NCBI GenBank assembly: GCA_965208745.1
Contig: CBDBPN010000003.1
Span: 1,426,001-1,490,000 of the forward strand
Direction: 5' to 3'
Source: VXNE01 sp965208745
GTDB taxonomy: Bacteria; Pseudomonadota; Gammaproteobacteria; Pseudomonadales; Azotimanducaceae
Length of the DNA: 64,000 nt
Under the pieces are notes generated by a model that searched no databases, was not told where the DNA came from, and saw only the letters and a list, made by a program, of their open reading frames with translations. The position numbers and the translations under genes were made by a program. Positions 43,440 to 51,348 of the stretch are shown here, piece after piece (positions within the stretch are counted from its first letter, which is position 1; every line of letters begins with the position of its first letter).

Positions 43440-44146
43440 TCATGGCTCGCCCGAGGGCGGCTTCGTGGAGAACTCGATCGTCCAGCCGGAACGGCGCCAC
43501 AGCAGCCACGTGAGGAAGGGGTAGAACGCGATGGCCGACGCCACGTGCCACTCCGTCAGGTTCTCGATCCAGTCGTCGTCCTCGACGAAGTTCTGGAGCG
43601 TGCCGAGGGTGAGTCCCTCGACCAGCACGGCGAGGCACAGGAACACCTTGAGCCGGACGAGCCGCGTCTCGCCAAGCGTCGCCTGCGCACGATACGCGAG
43701 GAACAACTCCGCCAGGAACGTGCAGCCGAAGAACACGATCGTGCCGTAGCGGCGCATGGCGCGGTACAGGTCGCCTTCCGAGCCCAGGAAGGTCGTGTAG
43801 AGGACGAAGAAGAGCGCGCCGACGACTCCCGTGGCCACAGTCGCCGTGCGCCAACGGACCGACGCGTCGCCGCTGCTACGGAGCCAGTGTCCGCAGAGTA
43901 TCCAGTAGACCATCCAGAACGCGGCCGCCGGCAACATCGCGGCCTTGAAGATGAAGAAGCCGGCACCGTGGCGGCCGGCGGCGCTCACGCTGGTGCAGCC
44001 CGTGAAGTGCGGGACGCACGTGGGGACGTGATCTCCCAGGGCGGAGGCACGTACGCCGCCGTCACGCCGAGCCAGCTCAGCGCCCAGACGACGATGGCTA
44101 CGTGACGCAGGTCCACCACGTGACGATACTCGCGTCCCGCTGGCAC
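43440..44146 (-). pseudogene. Multi-pass membrane protein with a frameshift near its N-terminus
   Basis: The main frame (from about 44030 leftwards) encodes FTGCTSVSAAGRHGAGFFIF, AFWMVYWILCGHWL, VATGVVGALFFVLYTTFLGS, YGTIVFFGCTFLAELFLAYR and SAIAFYPFLTWLLWRRSGW: five or so helices. A different frame from a GTG at 44146 encodes REYRHVVDLRHVAIVVWALS and WLGVTAAYVPPPWE, a convincing first helix. One indel near 44025 joins them. I do not recognise the family with certainty; the layout resembles Frag1/DRAM-type or other small integral proteins. A sequencing error is also possible. Confidence 0.55.
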
Positions 44147-44176
44147 GTATACGGCCGATCCGGGGCTGACACGGCG

Positions 44177-44206
44177 TTGAGGGAAACCGCCCCGGTGACG
44201 GATAAT
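44177..44206 (+). promoter_or_regulatory. Putative sigma70 promoter for tRNA-Ala
   Basis: TTGAGG (44177-44182) and GATAAT (44201-44206) are separated by 18 bp. The tRNA starts 11 bp downstream. This resembles the layout seen at tRNA-Gly. Confidence 0.6.
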
Positions 44207-44216
44207 ACGTCCGCGT

Positions 44217-44292
44217 GGGGCCGTAGCTCAGCCGGGAGAGCGCGACGTTCGCAATGTCGAGGTCGGGGGTTCGATCCCCCCCGGCTCCACCA
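44217..44292 (+). tRNA. tRNA-Ala (CGC)
   Basis: Acceptor stem GGGGCCG pairs with CGGCTCC (one G-T pair), followed by discriminator A and encoded CCA. The D-arm is AGCTCAGCCGGGAGAGCG. Anticodon stem CGACG/TGTCG encloses TTCGCAA, giving anticodon CGC at 44250-44252. The T-arm contains GGTTCGATCC. A ParB-like gene lies next on the right, so this tRNA could be an integration site; no repeat of its 3' end was seen in the window. Confidence 0.96.
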
Positions 44293-44508
44293 ACCCCTCC
44301 GGGCCGCTCCTCGTTCTCCCGGCTTGTCCGTCGCAGCTCCCCGTGCAGTCCGCGTGCCACGCCGTGATGCCTCCCCGGCTCCGGCGAAACCTGAGACGAT
44401 ATTCAAAACGAGTCTCACAAATACCGTATAACATATTGTTTTACATAAAAAAGTGTCCAGCCTCTTCGGCTGTCGTGCGCGCGCGACAGGCCCCTGCCGC
44501 CACCAGCG
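44293..44508. other. Intergenic region with an AT-rich patch
   Basis: The first 100 bp are GC-rich and featureless. At 44392-44455 the sequence becomes strongly AT-rich and contains GAGACGATATTCAAAACGAG followed by TCTC, a possible imperfect hairpin, and ACATAAAAAAG. It lies just downstream of the leftward ParB-like gene and could hold its terminator. Confidence 0.4.
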
Positions 44509-45612
44509 TCAGTCAGGGGGCGTCCCCACTGCACGAACGACCGCCCTTTCCCAACCCTCCCGCTGCGTACTCAGGATCTCCGCCACCGCGGCGCACTTCA
44601 GTCGGTCCCACTCGAGTCCACTCGCGCGCGCAGCCGACCAGATACATCCTTCCAGCCAGGCGCGATCCGCTTCCCGCGCCTGCTTGGGCGACAGGGACGC
44701 CACCAGCCTGCGACCCAGGCGCACTCCCGACGCCGATCCCGTCTCGGTCGCGAGGATTGCCTCGATCTGCTCGGCCAGTTCGGCCAACTCGGCTGGTGTC
44801 TGCTCGTGGGCGCGAACCCGGATCCAGAAACTGCCGGCCCGGTCGCGCTCGATCTTCGCCGCGACGACGCCGCCACCGGCCCGGCCCTTGCGGCGGACGA
44901 AGACGGTTTCGCGGGGGACATCCTCGCGCGGCTCGCGGAACAGCATGTCGTACAGGCGATCGGCCCCGATGGACCCAGGCTGCAACTGCGCGGCACGTCG
45001 GCGAGCCACCTGTCCGCGTGTCCCCTCTGCGTACGCGTCCGCAAGGCGATCGGCCGCACGGCCGGTGAACTCGTGCATCACGGGCTTGACCAAGCGACCC
45101 AGCCACTCCTCCGCAAACAGGGATGCGGCGGTACGCACGGCGCGCGAGACCGTGGCCCGGTGGCAGCCCAACTCTCGCGCCAGCGCGGTTTGGCTCTCGA
45201 AGACGCCCTCGTCCAGCATGGCTTTCCACTGCACGGCATTCTCGAGCGGCGATACGCCCTCCGACCACGCGTTCTCCCCATGCATCGCCGCCGCGCACTC
45301 CGCGTCGGAGAACGAGGCTTCCCGCACTTCGGCGCGCCAGGGCACGCCCGCGCGACGACAGGCTTCCAGCCGGCGCACGCCGAAGATCACCTCGACCGCG
45401 TGCGTGTCATCCGCAGGCAGGCGACGCGCCAGACCGAGCTGCTGCTGTCCATCCCGCTTGATGGAGTTCGCGAGGGCGTCGAGCGAGATATCGTCCATCC
45501 CCGACCGGGCCCGATTGTGGAATCGCCAGGGACGCACGAGTACCGGGTCGAATGCCTCAACCCGCACCATCTCGGCGCGGCTGCGCTCCTCTACGCGATT
45601 CTCGTCCGTCAT
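44509..45612 (-). CDS. ParB/RepB/Spo0J-like partition domain protein
   Basis: A 367-residue protein. The N-terminal ParB nuclease-like domain has ALANSIKRDGQQQLGLARRL, VIFGVRRLEACRRAG, and the arginine-box-like MHGENAWSEGVSPLENAVQW (degenerate GENxxRxxLSPxE). A helix-turn-helix follows (TALARELGCHRATVSRAVRT), then a long alpha-helical C-terminus unlike the chromosomal dimerisation domain. GGGAGGGAACCA precedes the ATG at 45612. No parA is adjacent. The lone ParB-like gene beside a tRNA suggests a plasmid-derived or island-borne regulator rather than the chromosomal partition system. Confidence 0.82.
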   Translation of the reverse strand: MTDENRVEERSRAEMVRVEAFDPVLVRPWRFHNRARSGMDDISLDALANSIKRDGQQQLGLARRLPADDTHAVEVIFGVRRLEACRRAGVPWRAEVREASFSDAECAAAMHGENAWSEGVSPLENAVQWKAMLDEGVFESQTALARELGCHRATVSRAVRTAASLFAEEWLGRLVKPVMHEFTGRAADRLADAYAEGTRGQVARRRAAQLQPGSIGADRLYDMLFREPREDVPRETVFVRRKGRAGGGVVAAKIERDRAGSFWIRVRAHEQTPAELAELAEQIEAILATETGSASGVRLGRRLVASLSPKQAREADRAWLEGCIWSAARASGLEWDRLKCAAVAEILSTQREGWERAVVRAVGTPPD

Positions 45613-46335
45613 TGGTTCCCTCCCAGCCATCGTTTCTCTTGGGGCATGCGCCACCCGGCGCTCTGCCGCCGACACAGCGCCCACGGGTCCGCGGACGCGC
45701 CCTTCGCGCGGGCGAAACCGTAGACCGGTCAGGGCATGACCGCGAGGCCCAAGTAGTGCGCGCACTACAATAGCAGACCTCTCCCGGGGAACAACAGAAA
45801 GCACGGGTGCCCGCAGGCCGTCCGGCGGTGCGCGCACTTCGGCGCCGCGACGCCACGCCGCCAGCCCGCACATGCACCGCCGCAGGAGGGACCAAAGTCA
45901 TTGCTCCGCGACGACGTGGACGGAGTAGTGACGGTCGCGGGAGTTGGGGTACAGGCGGCCGCCCACGCGACATCGAAAAACCGAGTGGGCGCACCGGACT
46001 GCCTCAGAAAACCAGGTGGGCCCGATGCGCCCGCCCCCGGGAGTGCGCGAACGCCGGTCAGCGACGGTGACTCGCGTGCAGGCAATCACGCACGACCGAG
46101 CGAGGTCCTGGGGAAGCTACGGCAATCGACGCTGCGTGCGCCGACGGCAGAACGCACGTCGAGGGTGCCTAGTGCGGTGACTTATCGGACATCGGACACG
46201 CCTGCGGGCCGAACCCCGAAAAGCCCCGGACGCGCCATGCGCTAACGTTTTAACACGTTGATTGTTATTGTGTTTTCTTTACAGAAAACGTCGAGCGTCT
46301 CCGCCGGGCCCGAACGAGCCGACTCGGCGTCCCCT
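45613..46335. other. Long intergenic region between ParB-like and UspA genes
   Basis: No gene is supported on either strand. It contains a perfect 16-bp palindrome (45753-45768) upstream of the ParB-like gene and an AT-rich tract at 46240-46292 downstream of the UspA gene, with GTTTTCTGTAAAGAAAAC (reverse strand) as a possible hairpin. Confidence 0.5.
45753..45768. promoter_or_regulatory. Perfect 16-bp palindrome upstream of the ParB-like gene
   Basis: GTAGTGCGCGCACTAC is its own reverse complement and lies about 141 bp upstream of the ParB-like start. It could be an operator or centromere-like site for that protein. It does not resemble the canonical parS sequence. Confidence 0.4.
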
Positions 46336-47205
46336 TCAGCGCCCAACGCGCACCGCCAGGATGTCCGATTGCGCTCCGTGCAGCACCGCGTTCGCCGTGG
46401 AACCGAGCAGTAGCGCGAAGCCATGGCGGCCGTGGGTTCCGACCACGACGAGGTCGGCCGAGAGTTCGTCCGCCGCCGCGTGAATCTCCTCCGCCGGGTG
46501 GCCGCGGCGCACGAGCCGCTCGCCTCGCACGTCGAAGCTGTCGGCGAGCCGGTTCACCTGCTGCTCGACTTCCTGTTCGGCCTCGTGGGCGAAACGCACG
46601 GTGGAGTCGCCGTAGGCGGCGATGTCCACGCCGGCATAAGCGTGTTCGAGCGGCCGGATCACGGAGACGAGCGACACCCGCGCGTTCGTGCGCGCGGCCA
46701 CCTGCACGGCGCGTTCCACCACCGCCGCCGCCTCCACGGTCGAGTCGACGGCGACCAGTACCTCGCGGAAAGGCTCCGCCTCCTCCGGAATGTGGACGCA
46801 GAGCACGTCGCAGACGGTGCCGTGCAGCACGGCGTTGGCGGTGGAGCCGAGCAGCAGCCGCCAGCCGTGGCGGCCGTGGGCACCCATCACGACGAGGTCG
46901 GCGTCCTGCTCTTCGGCATAGCGATGGATTTCGTTGGCGGCATGGCCCTCGAGCAGCGTCCGGTGCTCGATCCCGGCCGGTGCGCACACGGCCTCGAGCC
47001 GCTGGGCCGACTCCTGCATCACCTTGTCGTGCAGGTCCGCGATCCCGGGAATGGCCACCTCATCGGTGAAGTAGAGATAGCCCTCGTCGACGACGTGTAC
47101 CGCGGTGACGTCGGCATCCCCGCAGACCTGCGTCGCCCGGGCCATGACGGTCTCGGCCGCATCGGAAACCACGTCCACAGCCACGATTGCCCGCCTGTAC
47201 GTCAT
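46336..47205 (-). CDS. Tandem universal stress protein (two UspA domains)
   Basis: A 289-residue cytoplasmic protein made of two Usp domains (about residues 1-142 and 146-289). Each ends with the ATP-binding pattern G-2x-G-9x-G(S/T): VVMGAHGRHGWRLLLGSTAN in the first and VVVGTHGRHGFALLLGSTAN in the second. The duplication is UspE-like in organisation. Usp proteins respond to starvation, oxidative or respiratory stress. The start at 47205 is chosen because AGAGG lies just upstream and MTYRRAIVAVD is a normal Usp N-terminus. Confidence 0.92.
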   Translation of the reverse strand: MTYRRAIVAVDVVSDAAETVMARATQVCGDADVTAVHVVDEGYLYFTDEVAIPGIADLHDKVMQESAQRLEAVCAPAGIEHRTLLEGHAANEIHRYAEEQDADLVVMGAHGRHGWRLLLGSTANAVLHGTVCDVLCVHIPEEAEPFREVLVAVDSTVEAAAVVERAVQVAARTNARVSLVSVIRPLEHAYAGVDIAAYGDSTVRFAHEAEQEVEQQVNRLADSFDVRGERLVRRGHPAEEIHAAADELSADLVVVGTHGRHGFALLLGSTANAVLHGAQSDILAVRVGR

Positions 47206-47287
47206 CGCACGACCTCTGCTCGCCGACCTGGCGGCCACGATGATAGCGCCCTTTTGCGGGGCGCCGGAGGGAAACCCGCGGTCGGGT

Positions 47288-48256
47288 TCAGTCCCGGGAC
47301 GCAGCGCGCCGACGCAACAGTGCGTGCACCAGGTCGATGGTCGGCGTCGGGATGCCCGTGAGTCTCCCGAGTTCCTGGACGGCGCCGACCAGGGCGTCGT
47401 TCTCGAGTGGGCGGCCCCGTTCGAGGTCCTGCAGCATCGAGGTCCGATGCGCGCCGACACGTGCCGCCCCGTCGATGCGCCGGTCCACGTCCACCGCGAA
47501 GCGCACGCCGTGCGCCTCCGCGACGTGCTGCGCCTCGACCATCATGTCGCGCGCGATGCCACGCGTGCCGGGTTCCGTCGCCAGAACGTCGAGGGTCGCA
47601 TGCGTGAGCGCGCTCAAGGGGTTGAACGCGATGTTGCCCCACAGCTTCACCCAGATCTCGTCCCGGAGCCGCGGTCGGACCGGGGCCTTGATCCCGGCGT
47701 CCACGCACAGCGCGGCGAAGGCGCGGACCCGGTCACTACGCTCCCCGGACGGCTCGCCCAGGCTGAGCTTGTCGTCGGCGAGGTGCCGCACCACTCCGGG
47801 TTCCACGACCTCGCACGAGGGATAGACGACGCAACCTAGCGCGCGTTCGGGTCCGATCCCGCGCCAGATCGTCCCGCCCGGGTCGACGCTCTCGACGTGG
47901 CGGCCCGCGAACGGCGAGTCGAGACCGTGGAAGTACCACCAGGGGATCCCGTTGACGGCGCTCACGACGGCGGTCTCCGGGCCGAGCAGCGGCTGGACCG
48001 CATCCACCACTCCCGGGATCGAGTGCGCCTTCAAGGTGAGTACGACGTAGTCCTGTGGACCGAGCGTGGCCGGGTCCGAGGTCGCTTCCGGCCGGGCGGT
48101 CAGGCGTCGGCCCCCCATCTCCAGGATGAGCCCACGTTCCCGCATCGCCGCCAGGTGCGGACCGCGCGCTACGGCCGATACGTCGGCGCCCGCGCGCGAC
48201 AACTGGACCGCGACCAACCCGCCGATCGCGCCCGCGCCGAACACGCAGATCTTCAT
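47288..48256 (-). CDS. Ketopantoate reductase-like (PanE/ApbA family) dehydrogenase
   Basis: A 322-residue NADP-dependent oxidoreductase. The Rossmann motif MKICVFGAGAIGGLVAVQLS, the segment VVLTLKAHSIPGVVDAV, NGIPWWYF, and the catalytic Lys in DEIWVKLWGNIAFNPLSALT define the family. Many PanE-like paralogues are not true pantoate enzymes. The start overlaps the stop of the upstream CoA ligase by four bases (ATGA), so the two are coupled and likely work on related metabolites rather than in pantothenate synthesis. Confidence 0.88.
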   Translation of the reverse strand: MKICVFGAGAIGGLVAVQLSRAGADVSAVARGPHLAAMRERGLILEMGGRRLTARPEATSDPATLGPQDYVVLTLKAHSIPGVVDAVQPLLGPETAVVSAVNGIPWWYFHGLDSPFAGRHVESVDPGGTIWRGIGPERALGCVVYPSCEVVEPGVVRHLADDKLSLGEPSGERSDRVRAFAALCVDAGIKAPVRPRLRDEIWVKLWGNIAFNPLSALTHATLDVLATEPGTRGIARDMMVEAQHVAEAHGVRFAVDVDRRIDGAARVGAHRTSMLQDLERGRPLENDALVGAVQELGRLTGIPTPTIDLVHALLRRRAASRD

Positions 48257-49767
48257 GAGGCGAGACCGAGGGCGCGCGCGAGGCCGATGCGCTGGATCTT
48301 GCCGGTCGCGCCCTTGGGAATCTCGTCCACGAACACGATCGTGCGCGGCACCTTGAAGTCCGCGAGGCGTTCGGCCGCGAAGGCGCGCAAGGCAGACTCG
48401 TCCACCGAGACATCCGGTACGCGGACCACCGCCGCGGCAACCTCCTCCCCGAGCCGCGCGTGCGGCAGCGCGAACGTGCAGACCTGGGCCACGTCCGGAT
48501 GGTCGAGCAGGACCTCGTCCACTTCGAGCGGCGCGACCTTCTCTCCGCCCCGGTTGATGATCTCCTTCAGCCGGCCGGTCACCTTGACGTAGCCGTCCGG
48601 GTCCAGGTAGCCGAGGTCCCCCGTTCGGAACCAGGATCCGTGAAACGCGGTGGCGTCGGCCGCCGGGTTGGCGAGGTAGCCGTGCATCACGTTGTCACCG
48701 CGAATGACGATCTCCCCCTCCGTTCCCACCGGCACGACGCCGCCCGCCTCGTCCATGACGGCCACTTCCGGGCCGGCCGCCGGACCGACCATGCCTGGCC
48801 TGCGCGGCGCCGGCGGGAGCGGGTTCGAACACATCTGGTGGGCGGCCTCCGTCATCGCGTACGCCTCGATGACGGGGGCGTCGAACGCCTCCTCCAGGGC
48901 CTCCATCACCTGCGCCGGCAGCGCCGCCGAGGCGGACCGGATGAAGCGCAGGCGCGCACGGGCGGCGCGGTCCCGGTTCCGCGGCAGGCGCGCGAGAACC
49001 GCCTGGTGCATGGTGGGCACCGCGCTGTACCAGGTCGGGTCCGCGTCCTCCAGCCAGGAGAAGAAGCGCAGCGCATCGAAGCCGGGCGTGCAGCAGACGG
49101 ACCCGCCGCTCGCGAGGCTCGCCAGTACCGGCGCCATGAGCCCGTGGATATGGAACAGCGGCATGACGTTCAGGCAGATGTCGGGCGGACCGAGCGCGAG
49201 GGTGTGCGCGATGTTGCGGGCCGACGCGCACAAGTTGGCCTGGGTCAGCGGGACCATCTTCGGCCGCGACGTGGTGCCCGACGTGTGCAGGACGAGCGCC
49301 ACGGCCCCCGCGTCGGGAGGCGCCGCCGCCCCTTCGCGTTCGATGTCGAGCGCGAACGCGCCCGCGACCTCGGACTCCAGGAGCTCGATCACCCTCGTGC
49401 CGCGTCGCGACGCGATGTCCCGGGAGACCGTTTCGTCCCCCGCCGCGACGATCAACGCCGCGGCGCCCAGGTCAGAGAGATAGAAGTCGAACTCGTCCGC
49501 CTTGTAGGCGGGATTCAGGGGCGCCGCCGCGCACCAGGGGGCGATGCAGGCGAAGGCGCTGGCCATCGCGGGGCCGTTCGGCAGCACGATCGCGACGCGG
49601 TCGCCCGCGCCGATCCCGGCCCCGCGGAGGGCGCGGCCCGTGCGCTGCACCTGCGCCACGAGGGCCGGATACGCGAGTCCTCCGCGCCCGGGCGCACGGA
49701 TGGCCGCGTCCGCGCGCGTCTCCGGGTCGGAGGCGAGGAGGTCGAGGAGGTCGAGGAGCGTGGGCAC
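48253..49767 (-). CDS. AMP-dependent acyl-CoA synthetase/ligase
   Basis: A 504-residue ANL-superfamily enzyme that activates a carboxylate through an acyl-adenylate to its CoA thioester. Motifs are in order: VALVLHTSGTTSRPKMVPLT (P-loop), VIEAYAMTEAAHQMCSNPLP (A5), WFRTGDLGYLDPDGYVKVTG (A7-A8) and the catalytic lysine in PKGATGKIQRIGLARALG. The layout resembles oxalate-CoA ligase and other short-chain ligases, but the substrate is unproven. A GTG start is used; its ribosome site is weak. It is cotranscribed with the PanE-like gene. Confidence 0.9.
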   Translation of the reverse strand: MPTLLDLLDLLASDPETRADAAIRAPGRGGLAYPALVAQVQRTGRALRGAGIGAGDRVAIVLPNGPAMASAFACIAPWCAAAPLNPAYKADEFDFYLSDLGAAALIVAAGDETVSRDIASRRGTRVIELLESEVAGAFALDIEREGAAAPPDAGAVALVLHTSGTTSRPKMVPLTQANLCASARNIAHTLALGPPDICLNVMPLFHIHGLMAPVLASLASGGSVCCTPGFDALRFFSWLEDADPTWYSAVPTMHQAVLARLPRNRDRAARARLRFIRSASAALPAQVMEALEEAFDAPVIEAYAMTEAAHQMCSNPLPPAPRRPGMVGPAAGPEVAVMDEAGGVVPVGTEGEIVIRGDNVMHGYLANPAADATAFHGSWFRTGDLGYLDPDGYVKVTGRLKEIINRGGEKVAPLEVDEVLLDHPDVAQVCTFALPHARLGEEVAAAVVRVPDVSVDESALRAFAAERLADFKVPRTIVFVDEIPKGATGKIQRIGLARALGLAS

Positions 49768-49801
49768 GCCGGCTTCTGCGGCGTCCGCGCCGAGTCTCGG
49801 A

Positions 49802-50224
49802 TCAGCGCGGCGGTTCGGTCGGGTCGCGGCCGTCGCGCGGCGCGCCGGTGCCGGACGAGCCTACGAAGATCTTGCTGCCGTCCTCGAAGGTGATGTCGCG
49901 GCCGTTGGCGCGCTTCGAGCGGTCCTTGCTCTGGTATCCGTCCACGACGATGAGCGTCCCCGGCACGAGCGAGTTACGCGTCAGACCGCGCCGCAGCAGC
50001 GTATTCGGGGTGCCGCCCTCGACCATCCACACTTCCTTGTCGCCGGCGTCGGTGGTGTGCTCGAGGTGAATCCACGCGTGCGGATTGACCCACTCGACTT
50101 TCACGACCGGGCCCCGCAGCACCATCGGGCGGTTGGGGTCGAACTCGGCTCCGAACGCGTGGTGCGCCGCGGCGGGGCCCGCCGTCAGCAGCGCCGCCAG
50201 GAATATCAAACACTTCGTCCGCAT
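49802..50224 (-). CDS. DUF6152 family secreted protein
   Basis: A 140-residue precursor with a signal peptide (MRTKCLIFLAALLTAGPAAA) and the DUF6152 opening HHAFGAEFDPNRPMVLRGPV, followed by EWVNPHAWIHLE and TLLRRGLTRNSLVPGT. The function is not known; these genes usually lie beside families of secreted proteins such as the two upstream here. The start at 50224 is preferred to the ATG 15 bp upstream because GGAGGCAAGCAAC sits at correct spacing. It is the third gene of a leftward run. Confidence 0.82.
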   Translation of the reverse strand: MRTKCLIFLAALLTAGPAAAHHAFGAEFDPNRPMVLRGPVVKVEWVNPHAWIHLEHTTDAGDKEVWMVEGGTPNTLLRRGLTRNSLVPGTLIVVDGYQSKDRSKRANGRDITFEDGSKIFVGSSGTGAPRDGRDPTEPPR

Positions 50225-50249
50225 GTTGCTTGCCTCCATTGTGTGGCAC

Positions 50250-51335
50250 TCACTCCGCGCCGGATAAGGTGACGTCGGCCTCCAGCAGCCGCGCCCCGCG
50301 CATGATGTTGCCGAGTGCGTAGTTGGCCTCGTGACAGGCGTACTCGTAGACGCTCGAGTCCGTCGCCGGCCACGGGTACTCGCCGCTCCAAGGCGCGTCC
50401 CAGACCGTCGGGTCCTCGACCGTGAAACCGTAGAGCAGCGTATCCGCATCGAGACGGCTGAACCGCTCCTCGACCCGAAGGTGCTCCGTGCCCCCGGAGA
50501 GGCCGGTCTGGTCGCGGAAGTTGGTCGTCTCGACCACCAGCGTGTCGCCTTCCCAGCGGCCGACGGAGTCGCCCATCCACTTGCGCACGTCGGGCGGGGC
50601 GTGCTCGCCGTCGATCCGGATGATGCGCGCGTCGTGGACCATCTCCGTCAGGATCATCACGTGGTCCGGGGTCTGCACGATGCGCTTCACGTTGTTGTAG
50701 AGCACCGGCAGCATCGGCGGGCCCGAGGTCGAGCCGAAGCCAAGCAGGCAGCGCTCACCGAGGGGCCGCACTTCCGGGTCGTCGTAGGGTCCGACCGCGA
50801 GACCCTCCTTGAGCCACCACGCTTCCCCGGTGTTCTCGCGGAACATCGCCCGCCGCGTCATCCTGCGCTCGCGCCCCGCGGGGGTCATCTCGGGCAACCG
50901 GCCGTTCGGGGGATCGACGATGATGGAGGTGGGGAACTGCCCCTCGATGGCGATCGTGTCGTCGCCCCGGTCGATCCAGAAGGCGTTGTAGCCGCCCACG
51001 TTACCGGCGGCCCCGGGCGAGCCGTCGCCGCCGACCGGCGGGGCTTCCCGGTCGGGGTCCGTGTCCTGTTGCGCTTCCGCCATGCGGTCGCGCTCTTCCC
51101 CGGCGATACGGTCCGCCTCCTTGCGCGACAGGAAGCGGTTCTCTCCGAACATGCGGGGCCGCTCCAGGGGCGTGAGCGTCGCCACGTCGTAGTTGCCGGA
51201 CAGGTCCGGGCGGCCCTCGGCCGTGCGCGGGATGTCGTCCGCGCCCGCCACGGTCGATCCCAGCAGCCCGAGGGCGACCACGACCCAGCCCGTGTTTCGC
51301 ACGGCGCGGCCTGCGTAATCCCCGGGGTGCATCAC
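50250..51335 (-). CDS. Secreted protein of unknown function, related to its neighbour
   Basis: A 361-residue precursor with a signal peptide (GWVVVALGLLGSTVAGADD). The mature part begins PRTAEGRPDLSGNYDVATLT and contains WMGDSVGRWEGDTLVVETTN, then FRDQTGLSG, and HLRVEERFSRLDADTLLYGF. The same blocks occur in the next gene (51349-52203): DTWMGQSVASWDGDTLVIEV, DQTWFDR and KVTERYTPTSPDHLHYEATI. These proteins are widespread in environmental genomes with no assigned activity. Only 13 bp separate the two genes. Confidence 0.8.
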   Translation of the reverse strand: MMHPGDYAGRAVRNTGWVVVALGLLGSTVAGADDIPRTAEGRPDLSGNYDVATLTPLERPRMFGENRFLSRKEADRIAGEERDRMAEAQQDTDPDREAPPVGGDGSPGAAGNVGGYNAFWIDRGDDTIAIEGQFPTSIIVDPPNGRLPEMTPAGRERRMTRRAMFRENTGEAWWLKEGLAVGPYDDPEVRPLGERCLLGFGSTSGPPMLPVLYNNVKRIVQTPDHVMILTEMVHDARIIRIDGEHAPPDVRKWMGDSVGRWEGDTLVVETTNFRDQTGLSGGTEHLRVEERFSRLDADTLLYGFTVEDPTVWDAPWSGEYPWPATDSSVYEYACHEANYALGNIMRGARLLEADVTLSGAE

Positions 51336-51348
51336 CGTCCGCGCACCC

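Noticed and set aside
45753..45768. Palindrome as a canonical chromosomal parS site
   Set aside because: It does not resemble TGTTTCACGTGAAACA and no parA or replication genes are adjacent.
47288..48256. Assigning the PanE-like gene as panE
   Set aside because: The family is large with many non-pantoate members, and coupling to a CoA ligase rather than panB/panC argues against it.
48253..49767. Naming the CoA ligase as oxalate-CoA ligase and the TPP enzyme as oxalyl-CoA decarboxylase
   Set aside because: Similarity to several ANL and TPP subfamilies is equally plausible by eye; no formyl-CoA transferase lies beside them, so a pathway assignment would be a guess.
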